Shown piece by piece: positions 1 to 6,122 of a stretch of 6,719 nucleotides of DNA (position 1 is its first letter; every line of letters starts with the position of its first letter). Source of the DNA: Candidatus Omnitrophota bacterium (GTDB lineage Bacteria > Omnitrophota > Gorgyraeia > Gygaellales > Profunditerraquicolaceae); the NCBI GenBank assembly GCA_028711825.1, contig JAQTRM010000057.1:1-6719 (forward strand). Direction: 5' to 3'. Position numbers and translations under genes: made by a program. The notes beneath the pieces were generated by a model. It was not told where the DNA came from and did not search any database. It saw nothing but the letters and a program-made list of their open reading frames with translations.

Positions 1-974
1 CCTCCCTCCCAGATCGGCATCGTAACTCTCAAGCCCGCGAAAGCGTAATTTCCGGCTTCGTTGCCGTCTAAAGCCGAATCGTTCGGAGACCCCAGATTGG
101 TCCAGGAGGTAAACCCGGAAACCGTGGGAAGAAAGCTGGCGTTTTTACTTTTAACGTTAGCCTCCGCGGATTCGGTATTTTTGTCAAGGCTCTTCAAAGA
201 CGGTTCATATTCATATAACGCCGCAACCAGGATATCATAATCAAGTTCGCCGTATTCTTCTTCGAAATCATCGGTAAGATCTACTCCGGGAACCGATTCC
301 CTGCCGATAACTTTCTTCAATGTTTCGGTGGCGGTGCCGAATTGGGCGCGCGCCTCATTTACCGTAGGGACGCGCGCGGCTACTTCGGTATCCATTCTCA
401 ATATCTCATACTTTGAACTGCGCCCCCCGTAAGAACGCTTGGACAGCAGATTTTTATTCTCCAGGGCGTTAGCGTATGATCCCTCGGTAATCGATAATGT
501 TTTTTTGGCAAGTAAGTCGGTGTAATAACTTAACTTAGCGGTATAAATCACCTCCTGTTTGCCCGCTTCACGGTCGAACCTTCTTGCTTCAATCGCTTTC
601 CTGGCTGAATCTACCGCGTGCATCACCTTCCCGAAAGACCAGATTACCTGCGAAGCGGTAACCCCGGTTATAGAATTATAATTACCCATATTCATGGAAT
701 CTGGGTAATCGATATTATATAGGTATGTATACTGGGCATCGATGTGCGGCAGCATCCCGGCGCGCGTTTCCCGGTAGGCGCCTTCGGTCTTATCGACCTG
801 GCGGTCTTTTATTTTCAAATCCTCGCTGCTGTCCAGAGCCATTCCAATAACCTCCTGAAGCCCGACTTTAAGGACGTCTTCAGAGGATGCGGCGGCAAAA
901 CAATAATTCCCGGAATTAGCCGCGGCGAACAATACAAGGAAAACAAAGAATATAACTCTAATTCTTCCAATCAT
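1..974 (-). CDS. TolC-family outer-membrane efflux protein, 3' end beyond window
   Basis: This open frame starts with ATG at 974 and runs off the left edge without a stop, giving 324 complete codons. Residues 1-29 look like a signal peptide: basic MIGRIR, a hydrophobic stretch, then CFAAA before SSEDV. The mature part reads as an outer membrane efflux protein (OEP/TolC family). It has an early helix, LPHIDAQYTY (75-84), ASQVIWSFGKV (107-117), YYTDLLAKK (150-158) and LRMDTEVAARV (192-202). The second internal repeat begins near ASFLPTVSGF (279-288) and ends at VTMPIWEGG, the family's beta-strand motif, which the other channel in this window has as TMPIFEGG. About 110-130 residues should be missing by comparison with a 428-aa relative. 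An AGGA ribosome site (984-981) lies 6 nt before the ATG. Only 17 bp separate it from the tetR-like stop, so the two are probably cotranscribed and TetR-controlled. It would be the outer-membrane duct of an exporter encoded further left; substrate unknown. Confidence 0.88.
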   Translation of the reverse strand, partial: MIGRIRVIFFVFLVLFAAANSGNYCFAAASSEDVLKVGLQEVIGMALDSSEDLKIKDRQVDKTEGAYRETRAGMLPHIDAQYTYLYNIDYPDSMNMGNYNSITGVTASQVIWSFGKVMHAVDSARKAIEARRFDREAGKQEVIYTAKLSYYTDLLAKKTLSITEGSYANALENKNLLSKRSYGGRSSKYEILRMDTEVAARVPTVNEARAQFGTATETLKKVIGRESVPGVDLTDDFEEEYGELDYDILVAALYEYEPSLKSLDKNTESAEANVKSKNASFLPTVSGFTSWTNLGSPNDSALDGNEAGNYAFAGLRVTMPIWEG

Positions 975-991
975 TTATAATCCTGCGTTAA

Positions 992-1603
992 TCACTTGGC
1001 TGCCACTCCGTTAAAGAATATCCCTAGAATCATATTCTGTTGTTGTTCTAAATTCATCTTTTTGTTTTTTTCTTTCTGCAGCCACTCCATAGAAACAGTC
1101 TTAAGCATTGAGATCAAAATCTCTCCAGCCTGGAAAGGATCATATTTTTTATCGATAAAACCGCTTTTTTGCGATTCTTTCACCAGGGAAACCACATAAT
1201 CTTTAATCTGCCGCCCCACCGGAGATACGGAAAATCTTTTCTCTGACAGACTTTCTACATCCTCGGAAGCGATAATCTGGAAAAAATCGCGGTTTTTTTC
1301 AAAAAACTCCAGCCCCTCGCGCACAAAAGCCTCAATCTTCTGGCGTGGAGATTGTAGACTGGAAACCCCTTCTTTAAAAAGACCAAGCAAATCCTTTATC
1401 CTTCCCTCCAGCAAAGCAAGATAAAGATCGCCTTTATCCTTAAAATGCAGATATACCGTTCCGGTGGCGTATTGCGCCTCCTTGGCGATATCCCGGATCG
1501 TAGCCTTATGATAGCCTTTTAAAGCAAACAGATGCTCGGCAGCCTTAAGAATATCAGCCCGGCGCAGCTTACGGTCCCTTTCTTTCCTGCTTAACGCGAT
1601 CAT
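992..1603 (-). CDS. TetR/AcrR-family transcriptional regulator
   Basis: A 203-aa protein of normal TetR-family length. The N-terminal DNA-binding domain covers about residues 14-62: the first helix is ADILKAAEHLFALKGY, followed by the helix-turn-helix TIRDIAKEAQYATGTVYLHF (35-54) and KDKGDLYLALL, all hallmark TetR positions. Residues 70-203 form a helical ligand-binding and dimerisation domain that is not diagnostic of a ligand. I place the start at ATG 1603, not at the in-frame GTG at 1618, because a strong GGAGG (1612-1608) lies 4 nt before this ATG while the GTG has no ribosome site. The gene has its own sigma-70-type promoter overlapped by palindromes, which suggests autorepression. It is followed after 17 bp by a TolC-family gene, so it is likely the local repressor of an efflux operon. 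Whether it also affects the upstream macAB-type operon cannot be told from the sequence. Confidence 0.92.
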   Translation of the reverse strand: MIALSRKERDRKLRRADILKAAEHLFALKGYHKATIRDIAKEAQYATGTVYLHFKDKGDLYLALLEGRIKDLLGLFKEGVSSLQSPRQKIEAFVREGLEFFEKNRDFFQIIASEDVESLSEKRFSVSPVGRQIKDYVVSLVKESQKSGFIDKKYDPFQAGEILISMLKTVSMEWLQKEKNKKMNLEQQQNMILGIFFNGVAAK

Positions 1604-1612
1604 TCTCCCTCC
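1604..1612 (-). promoter_or_regulatory. Ribosome binding site that decides the tetR-type start
   Basis: On the minus strand GGAGGGAGA directly precedes ATG 1603. The GGAGG core is at 1612-1608 with a 4-nt spacer. It lies inside the longer reading frame that begins with GTG at 1618, so it favours the shorter protein. Confidence 0.7.
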
Positions 1613-1628
1613 ATGCACAAGGTGTCTA

Positions 1629-1652
1629 ATTTATGAACGACTGTTCACAAAT
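1629..1652. promoter_or_regulatory. Probable TetR operator (24-bp palindrome)
   Basis: Two 10-bp arms, ATTTATGAAC (1629-1638) and GTTCACAAAT (1643-1652), are inverted around GACT with a single mismatch; the core TGAAC-N4-GTTCA is perfect. Size and symmetry fit TetR-family dimer sites. It lies just downstream of the predicted -10 box, over the expected transcription start near 1648, where a bound repressor would block initiation. Binding by the adjacent regulator is inferred from position, as is usual for autoregulated TetR genes. Confidence 0.72.
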
Positions 1653-1654
1653 AA

Positions 1655-1683
1655 AATATACCATTCATAAATGGTTTTGTCAA
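1655..1683 (-). promoter_or_regulatory. Sigma-70-type promoter of the tetR-tolC unit
   Basis: On the minus strand a perfect TTGACA -35 box (1683-1678) is followed after exactly 17 bp by TATATT (1660-1655), one mismatch from the TATAAT consensus. The predicted start is near 1648, giving a leader of about 45 nt to ATG 1603. Both the spacer and the start region carry palindromes, consistent with repression by the downstream TetR-family protein. Confidence 0.8.
1660..1675. promoter_or_regulatory. Second palindrome inside the promoter spacer, possible auxiliary operator
   Basis: ACCATT-CATA-AATGGT is a perfect 6-bp-arm palindrome lying between the -35 and -10 boxes. It contains ATTCATAAAT (1663-1672), which matches 8 of 10 bases of the operator arm GTTCACAAAT (1643-1652) and sits exactly 20 bp from it, about two helical turns. 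It may be a second site for the same regulator or for another one; function inferred. Confidence 0.5.
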
Positions 1684-1691
1684 GGGATATT

Positions 1692-1758
1692 AAATAAAGG
1701 GGACGGTTCTATTTTTCTGATAAAATGGAGCTAAAAAATAGAACCGTCCCCTTTATTT
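1692..1758. repeat. Long inverted repeat with perfect 25-bp arms (REP/MITE-like, GGGGACGGTTCT core)
   Basis: The arms at 1692-1716 and 1734-1758 are exact reverse complements over 25 bp, separated by a 17-nt loop (1717-1733). Each arm contains AAAGGGGACGGTTCTATTTT. It encodes no protein and no target-site duplication is obvious. Such elements are typical of dispersed intergenic repeats (REP pairs, MITEs) moved by a transposase elsewhere; I recall similar GGGGACGGTTCT palindromes in uncultivated-phylum genomes but cannot verify that here. Lying 3' of the macB-type gene and 8 bp upstream of the next -35 box, it would form a very stable RNA hairpin ending in CCCCTTTATTT on the minus strand, so it may also end or insulate the macB transcript. 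Confidence 0.75.
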
Positions 1759-1785
1759 TAGAGTTTAGGATTTGCCTTTATAAGG

Positions 1786-1817
1786 GTGTCCCCTGAAAGG
1801 ACGTCCCCGGGGAACAC
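1786..1817. repeat. GC-rich hairpin just after macB, second GGGGAC-type repeat or terminator-like stem
   Basis: GTGTCCCC (1786-1793) pairs with GGGGAACAC (1809-1817) with one bulged base. The 15-nt loop includes the self-complementary GGACGTCC (1799-1806). It starts 3 nt after the macB stop codon on the minus strand. It shares the GGGGAC word with the 25-bp-arm repeat at 1692-1758, so the two may belong to one repeat family. No U-tract follows the stem, so classic intrinsic termination is not well supported; transcript 3'-end stabilisation is possible. Confidence 0.5.
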
Positions 1818-1820
1818 GGT

Positions 1821-3797
1821 TTATTCATACCTTAACGCTTCGATCGGGTTAAGCCGGGAGGCTTGCTTGGCGGGCCAAAGGCCGAAAACGACTCCCACCA
1901 CCAGTGAAAAAATCGTCGCCAGGAGAACGGAGGATAAAGAAACCCGCACCGACCATCCGGATATCACGGATATAATATAAGAGGAAACAGTTCCCAGGAT
2001 TACCCCGGAGAGGCCGCCGATAAAAGACATCAGCACCGCCTCGATCAGGAATTGAGTCATAATATCCTTATTATTAGCGCCGATCGCCTTGCGCAGGCCG
2101 ATCTCGCGGGTGCGCTCGGTAACCGAAACAAGCATAATATTCATAATCCCGATCCCGCCAACCAAAAGAGAAATCGCGGCAATCGCTCCCAGAAGCAGCG
2201 ACATCGTCTGCGTGGTGGATTCAAGGGTCTTCTTGATATCCGACATATTGCGGATCTGGAACGAATCCTTCTGGTCATCGGTAACCAGGCGGTGCTGTTT
2301 TATAATAAGCTCGTTGATCTTTTCTTCGGCGGTATCCGCCGTCTCCGGGCCGGATGCCTCTACGTAAATTGAATCGACGTATTGTTTTCCGAAAACCCGG
2401 TACATCGCGGTAGTGATCGGTATGATCACCGTATCGTCCTGATCCATGTGGCCGGCGGCCCCCTTCTCGGGGAGAATACCGATAACCTTAAAATTAACCA
2501 GGTTTATTTTTATACTCTCCCCGATCGGATTAGCCGAGCCGAAAAGTTCTTTTACCACCGTCGTCCCGAGCAAAGCGACCTTCTTCCGCATCTGGACCTC
2601 TTCAGGAGTAAAAAACCTTCCCACGGTCGGAGTCGCCGAACGCAATTCTTTGTAACTAACCCCTACCCCTTCCACCAGGGTATTCCAGTTTTTGTTGGCG
2701 TAAACCACCTGCGCGCGATCCCGCACCGAAGGAGTGGTGTCTTTTACCCAATCGGTAAGTTTTTTAATCTCTTCAGCGTCCTCGAAAGTAAAACGCGTCG
2801 TAGTGCCCGATTCCAATGCTACCCCTCCGGAACGCATTGCCCCCGGCCTGACAATCAACAGATTGGAGCCTAAAGAAGAAAGCTGCTTTTCAATCGACTC
2901 CTTCGCCCCCTGTCCGATGGCAAGCATCGCGATTACCGCGGCCACCCCGATCAGGATCCCCAAGATAGAAAGGAAAGCGCGCATTTTATGCGCAAGCATC
3001 GCGGAAACCGCCTGCCGCAGGTAATCCAGGAATTCAATCCCGCCCTTCACCGCGCTTTTGGAACCGGAAAGGATATCTTTTACCATATTTTCAGATACCG
3101 GCACGGCGGGGGCGCTTTTAGATTCTCCCGGGGTATACTGGTCGGAGATAATCTGGCCGTCGCGCATCGTAATAATCCTCCTGGCGCAGGCGGCGATCTC
3201 GCTCTCGTGAGTAACGATAACGATCGTCTTGCCTTTTTTATTAAGGTCTTTCAATATCCCCACGATCTCCTGCTTGCTTTTCGAATCAAGGTTACCGGTA
3301 GGCTCATCGGCAAAAATTATCGGCGGGTCATTCACCAGGGAGCGCGCGATCGCCACTCTCTGCTGCTGGCCTCCGGACATTTCATTGGGACGGTGATACA
3401 TCCTCTCTTTCAAACCCACCCCCGCAATCTCTTTTTCCGCCCTTTCCTTAAGGTGCCTTTTCCCGGCATAAATCAGGGGGAGCTCGGCGTTTTCCAGCGC
3501 CGTCATTTTCGGCAGGAGATGAAACTGTTGAAAAACAAAACCGACCAGGCGGTTCCTGACCAGGGCAAGCTCCTTATCGCTCAAATCAGTCACATTATCC
3601 CCGCCAAGCAGGTATTGCCCCGAATCCGGACGGTCCAGAAGCCCCAAAACATGCATCAACGTAGACTTGCCGGAGCCGGAAGCTCCCACGATCGCCACGA
3701 ATTCGCCGGAAGCGATCTTAAGGGATACCCCGCGCAGCGCCTCAACCTTCACCTGCCCCATCTGGTAAGTCTTGTTTAAATTCTTGGCTTCGATCAT
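1821..3797 (-). CDS. macB: MacB-type ABC transporter, fused ATPase and permease
   Basis: A 658-aa inner-membrane protein, close to the 648 aa of E. coli MacB. The ATPase half (about 1-225) has Walker A GASGSGKST (38-46), Q-loop FVFQQFHLLP (88-96 region), signature MSGGQQQR (140-147), Walker B IIFADEPTGNLD (160-171) and the switch histidine in VTHE (His197). A linker (about 222-260) leads to the first membrane helix (273-295, SILGILIGVAAVIAMLAIG). A large periplasmic domain follows (about 297-530), then three membrane helices (about 533-557, 583-610, 621-644) with the FtsX/MacB signature ERTREIGLRKAIGA (561-574) and the typical ending NPIEALRYE. All catalytic motifs are intact. In the MacAB-TolC model it is a mechanotransmission ATPase that drives periplasmic substrates (drugs, toxins, peptides, lipid-like compounds) through the adaptor and channel. 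It starts 21 bp after the adaptor gene with only a weak ribosome site. The substrate cannot be read from sequence; a lipoprotein-trafficking LolCDE role is unlikely because the ATPase is fused. Confidence 0.95.
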   Translation of the reverse strand: MIEAKNLNKTYQMGQVKVEALRGVSLKIASGEFVAIVGASGSGKSTLMHVLGLLDRPDSGQYLLGGDNVTDLSDKELALVRNRLVGFVFQQFHLLPKMTALENAELPLIYAGKRHLKERAEKEIAGVGLKERMYHRPNEMSGGQQQRVAIARSLVNDPPIIFADEPTGNLDSKSKQEIVGILKDLNKKGKTIVIVTHESEIAACARRIITMRDGQIISDQYTPGESKSAPAVPVSENMVKDILSGSKSAVKGGIEFLDYLRQAVSAMLAHKMRAFLSILGILIGVAAVIAMLAIGQGAKESIEKQLSSLGSNLLIVRPGAMRSGGVALESGTTTRFTFEDAEEIKKLTDWVKDTTPSVRDRAQVVYANKNWNTLVEGVGVSYKELRSATPTVGRFFTPEEVQMRKKVALLGTTVVKELFGSANPIGESIKINLVNFKVIGILPEKGAAGHMDQDDTVIIPITTAMYRVFGKQYVDSIYVEASGPETADTAEEKINELIIKQHRLVTDDQKDSFQIRNMSDIKKTLESTTQTMSLLLGAIAAISLLVGGIGIMNIMLVSVTERTREIGLRKAIGANNKDIMTQFLIEAVLMSFIGGLSGVILGTVSSYIISVISGWSVRVSLSSVLLATIFSLVVGVVFGLWPAKQASRLNPIEALRYE

Positions 3798-3818
3798 TTT
3801 TGTTTTATTTCTGCCTTT

Positions 3819-4787
3819 TTATTTCTTTTTTGCGCTGGGCATCTTTGGCAAAAAAGGATTGCTGCCCGTAGTACCGCCGGAAGGAAATACATATTTTTTG
3901 GTGGTAATAATTACTGTATCCGCGGCGGTTAGCCCGGAGAGAACTTCGTAATTTTTATCGTCGGTAATCCCGACCTGGACAATACGCTTTTCCGGGCCCT
4001 TGTCTTCTCCCTGTTTTAAAAGGACATAATCCTGCCCGTTGTCTTTATGCAGCGCCTGGGCGGGAATAAGCAATATGCCGTCTTTTTCCTGGACGATAAA
4101 ATCCACGGTCGCGTTCATCCCGGAACGGAAAAATTCCGGTGAATTCTCGGGGACCAGGTCAACCTTGTAAATAGTTACATTATTAACGGTTTCCGACTCG
4201 TAATAAATATGTTCCACGAAAGCGTCGATCTTGGTATCCGGATAAGCGTCCAGGGCGATAACCGCTTTCTGGCCGAGCTTGATCTTGCCGATATCGGTCT
4301 CATCAACCTGGGCGCGCACGATAAGCTTATCCGACAATACCAGCACCGCGTCCGAGGTAGTAACCGTCTGCCCGGGCTGCGTGGTGGCCACGATCACCTC
4401 TCCGTTAATGGGGGCCAATAAGGCAATCGGCTTATAAACCTCCTGCCAGTATTTCAACTTCTCATCCCCCTGGCCGCGCGCCGCGTCCAGCAGGGCCGCC
4501 CTTTCGGTCGAACTCATCCAGGCCAGGGTCTGCCCGATCTTTACATTCTCTCCTTCCTTAACCAGGACGCTTTCCACCCGGCCGCTCACCGGAGGCATAA
4601 TCTCCAGGCGGTTCTTGGGATAAACCGTGCCGGTAGTAGAAATATAAATCTTAATCGACCCGAGAAAAGGATGGATCTCTTTTACCGTATCCGAAACATC
4701 CTTGGCTTTCATCATCTTCATCCCGAAAAAACCGGCTCCCGCCAGTAATAAAACCGCAATAAATAACACGCTCCTTTTTTTAAACAT
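3819..4787 (-). CDS. macA: MacA/HlyD-type periplasmic adaptor (membrane fusion protein), short hairpin
   Basis: A 322-aa adaptor. Residues 5-24 form an N-terminal membrane anchor (basic FKKR then VLFIAVLLLAGAGFF). The first half of the lipoyl domain is at about 60-90 (PPVSGRVESVLVKEGENVKIGQ) and the second half at 121-151 (LLAPINGEVIVATTQPGQTV). They are separated by only about 30 residues (91-120), a much shorter helical hairpin than in E. coli MacA. Beta-barrel and membrane-proximal domains follow (155-300: VRAQVDETDIGKIKLGQ, FFRSGMNATVDF, LLIPAQAL). The tail is basic (PSAKKK). I chose ATG 4787 because the membrane anchor begins there; the frame stays open upstream to 4931, but that stretch lies wholly inside the tolC-type gene and its translation lacks adaptor features. 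The start overlaps the upstream stop by 8 nt (ATGTTTAA), with AAGGAG about 12 nt before it, suggesting translational coupling. It should link the MacB-type permease encoded 21 bp downstream to the outer-membrane channel. Being part of an RND pump is possible by family but contradicted by the macB neighbour. Confidence 0.92.
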   Translation of the reverse strand: MFKKRSVLFIAVLLLAGAGFFGMKMMKAKDVSDTVKEIHPFLGSIKIYISTTGTVYPKNRLEIMPPVSGRVESVLVKEGENVKIGQTLAWMSSTERAALLDAARGQGDEKLKYWQEVYKPIALLAPINGEVIVATTQPGQTVTTSDAVLVLSDKLIVRAQVDETDIGKIKLGQKAVIALDAYPDTKIDAFVEHIYYESETVNNVTIYKVDLVPENSPEFFRSGMNATVDFIVQEKDGILLIPAQALHKDNGQDYVLLKQGEDKGPEKRIVQVGITDDKNYEVLSGLTAADTVIITTKKYVFPSGGTTGSNPFLPKMPSAKKK

Positions 4788-6066
4788 ATTCCAAAGTCTC
4801 TCCTTTCGCCTGGATCCAATAAGCTTCGGCCAGCAATAAAGCCGCCTGCGCGTTAAGATAAGTGCTTTTCTGCTGCACCAGGTTATCCTCGATGATCGTC
4901 CAGTTATCGAAGGTAATAAACCCGACCGCATACTCCGCCTGGGCGATCTTTGAACGTTCTTCGGTAGCGATAAGCTGTTTTTTCTGCACCCTCACATTCT
5001 CCAGCGCGTCCTGCAGCGCGGCCCAGCCTTCTTCCAGCACCAGGACGATGCTGTCGCGCGTGCTCCTTTCGTTTTCCTTAAGCTGGCTTAAATACGCCTG
5101 CGCCTTGGAAACCTGCGCTACCCTCAAGCCCCCTTCAAAAATCGGCATTGTAAGAGCGAGCCCGATATTCCACTGGTCTCCTTTAGGTTCCCAGCGGCTG
5201 CCTGATTTGCCCGCCCCCGCCGAACCGGAAAGGGAAGGCGAAAAATCGGCGTAAGCGGATTTCAGACTGAACTCCGCCGAATTCTTCTGGGCGATAATTT
5301 TCAAAAGTGACGGGTTATTCTGCGACAAAGATTCGAAATCCGGTTTTTCCTTAGCCTCGTCGGAAACCGTAAAAACACCTTTTACCTCAAGCGGAATGAA
5401 CTGCCTGCGGCCCATCTCTTTATTCAGCTTACGCTGGGCTACTTCCATCTCCCTATTTGCCTGTGAGATTTGATACTGGGCATCCGCCAGGTCGGCTTCG
5501 GCGGTAAGAAGCGCCCCTTTATGTTCCAGCCCCGACTCATAACGCAAAGTGATCAGTTCCAGGTTGCTCCTGCGGATATCATAGATCTCACGGGTTATCT
5601 TAAGACGCTCCTGCGCCTTTAAGAGGCTGATAAAAGCGCTGCGTAATTCATACCTGACAGTAACCGAGATATACTTAAAGTTTTGCCGGGAGGCATTAAT
5701 GTCTTCGGATGCGGCTTTCACTTCCTGCAAAGTTTTCGTACCGTCGAAGATCAACTGGGTTCCGCTGACCCCGTAGGAATAACTGTTGGACTCACCGCCT
5801 GATGAATTCTCGCCGTCCCCGGCAACAGTTTTGGAACGGGAAGCGCTCAAGCTGGCGTCAACCTGCGGCAGAAGCTGGCTTGCGGTAATTTTCTTGGCAG
5901 CCTCGGACTGCCTGGTCTCCGCCTGCGCGGCGATCAAGTCGGGATGGTTCTTCGCCGCTTCCGCGACGCACTCCCTCCAGTCAAAAACTTCCGCCGCCGG
6001 CAGCGGTTTCGAAAGAATAAACACCGCGCCGAGGACTATAAAATTAATCTTTAATACTTTAAGCAT
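4780..6066 (-). CDS. TolC-family outer-membrane channel protein
   Basis: A complete 428-aa protein. Residues 1-25 are a signal peptide (MLKVLKINF, hydrophobic core, PLPAA before EVFDW). The two OEP repeats follow. The first has WRECVAEAAKNHPDLIAAQA (30-49), LLPQVDASLS (65-74), GVSGTQLIFDGTK (99-111), FISLLKAQERLKI (145-157) and RYESGLEHKGALLTAEADLADAQ (175-197). The second has NPSLLKIIAQK (251-261), FSPSLSGSAGAG (275-286), LTMPIFEGG (305-313) and AEYAVGFITFDNWTIIEDNLVQ (377-398). Length and order are normal for TolC-like channels, which trimerise into an outer-membrane barrel with a periplasmic helical tunnel. An AAGGA motif stands 3 nt before the ATG, a short spacing. The stop overlaps the adaptor gene, so channel, adaptor and MacB-type permease are made as one set. 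It differs clearly from the second TolC-family protein at the left edge. It is followed by adaptor and ABC genes, so an efflux or type I-like export role is favoured. Confidence 0.94.
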   Translation of the reverse strand: MLKVLKINFIVLGAVFILSKPLPAAEVFDWRECVAEAAKNHPDLIAAQAETRQSEAAKKITASQLLPQVDASLSASRSKTVAGDGENSSGGESNSYSYGVSGTQLIFDGTKTLQEVKAASEDINASRQNFKYISVTVRYELRSAFISLLKAQERLKITREIYDIRRSNLELITLRYESGLEHKGALLTAEADLADAQYQISQANREMEVAQRKLNKEMGRRQFIPLEVKGVFTVSDEAKEKPDFESLSQNNPSLLKIIAQKNSAEFSLKSAYADFSPSLSGSAGAGKSGSRWEPKGDQWNIGLALTMPIFEGGLRVAQVSKAQAYLSQLKENERSTRDSIVLVLEEGWAALQDALENVRVQKKQLIATEERSKIAQAEYAVGFITFDNWTIIEDNLVQQKSTYLNAQAALLLAEAYWIQAKGETLEYV

Positions 6067-6122
6067 ATATCCTTAATTATAAAATCTCCGTCAAACTATC
6101 AAAAACTTCCTTAATAGCGAAC

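Noticed and set aside
744..980. Short plus-strand open frame near the left edge
   Set aside because: It is antisense to the signal peptide and N-terminal region of the left-edge TolC-family gene, which has clear family motifs and a ribosome site.
1692..1758. CRISPR repeat or insertion-sequence end
   Set aside because: There is a single palindrome with no regularly spaced repeats, no transposase frame and no obvious target-site duplication, so only a dispersed-repeat or hairpin call is justified.
1786..1980. Plus-strand open frame crossing the macB 3' end
   Set aside because: It begins inside the GC-rich hairpin repeat and continues antisense to macB; there is no ribosome site and no recognisable domain.
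2988..3779. 263-codon open frame on the plus strand
   Set aside because: It lies antisense to the well-supported ATPase domain of the MacB-type gene, shows no recognisable domain, and is best explained as a shadow of a GC-biased coding region. The same holds for the other plus-strand frames within 2052-3024, 4209-4421, 4862-5254, 5786-6076 and 6205-6516.
6076..6081. Perfect TATAAT on the minus strand just upstream of the TolC-type gene
   Set aside because: It ends 9 nt before the ATG, so transcription would start at or next to the start codon and lose the ribosome site. No good -35 box lies 16-18 bp upstream. The 56-bp gap holds nothing else I can support.
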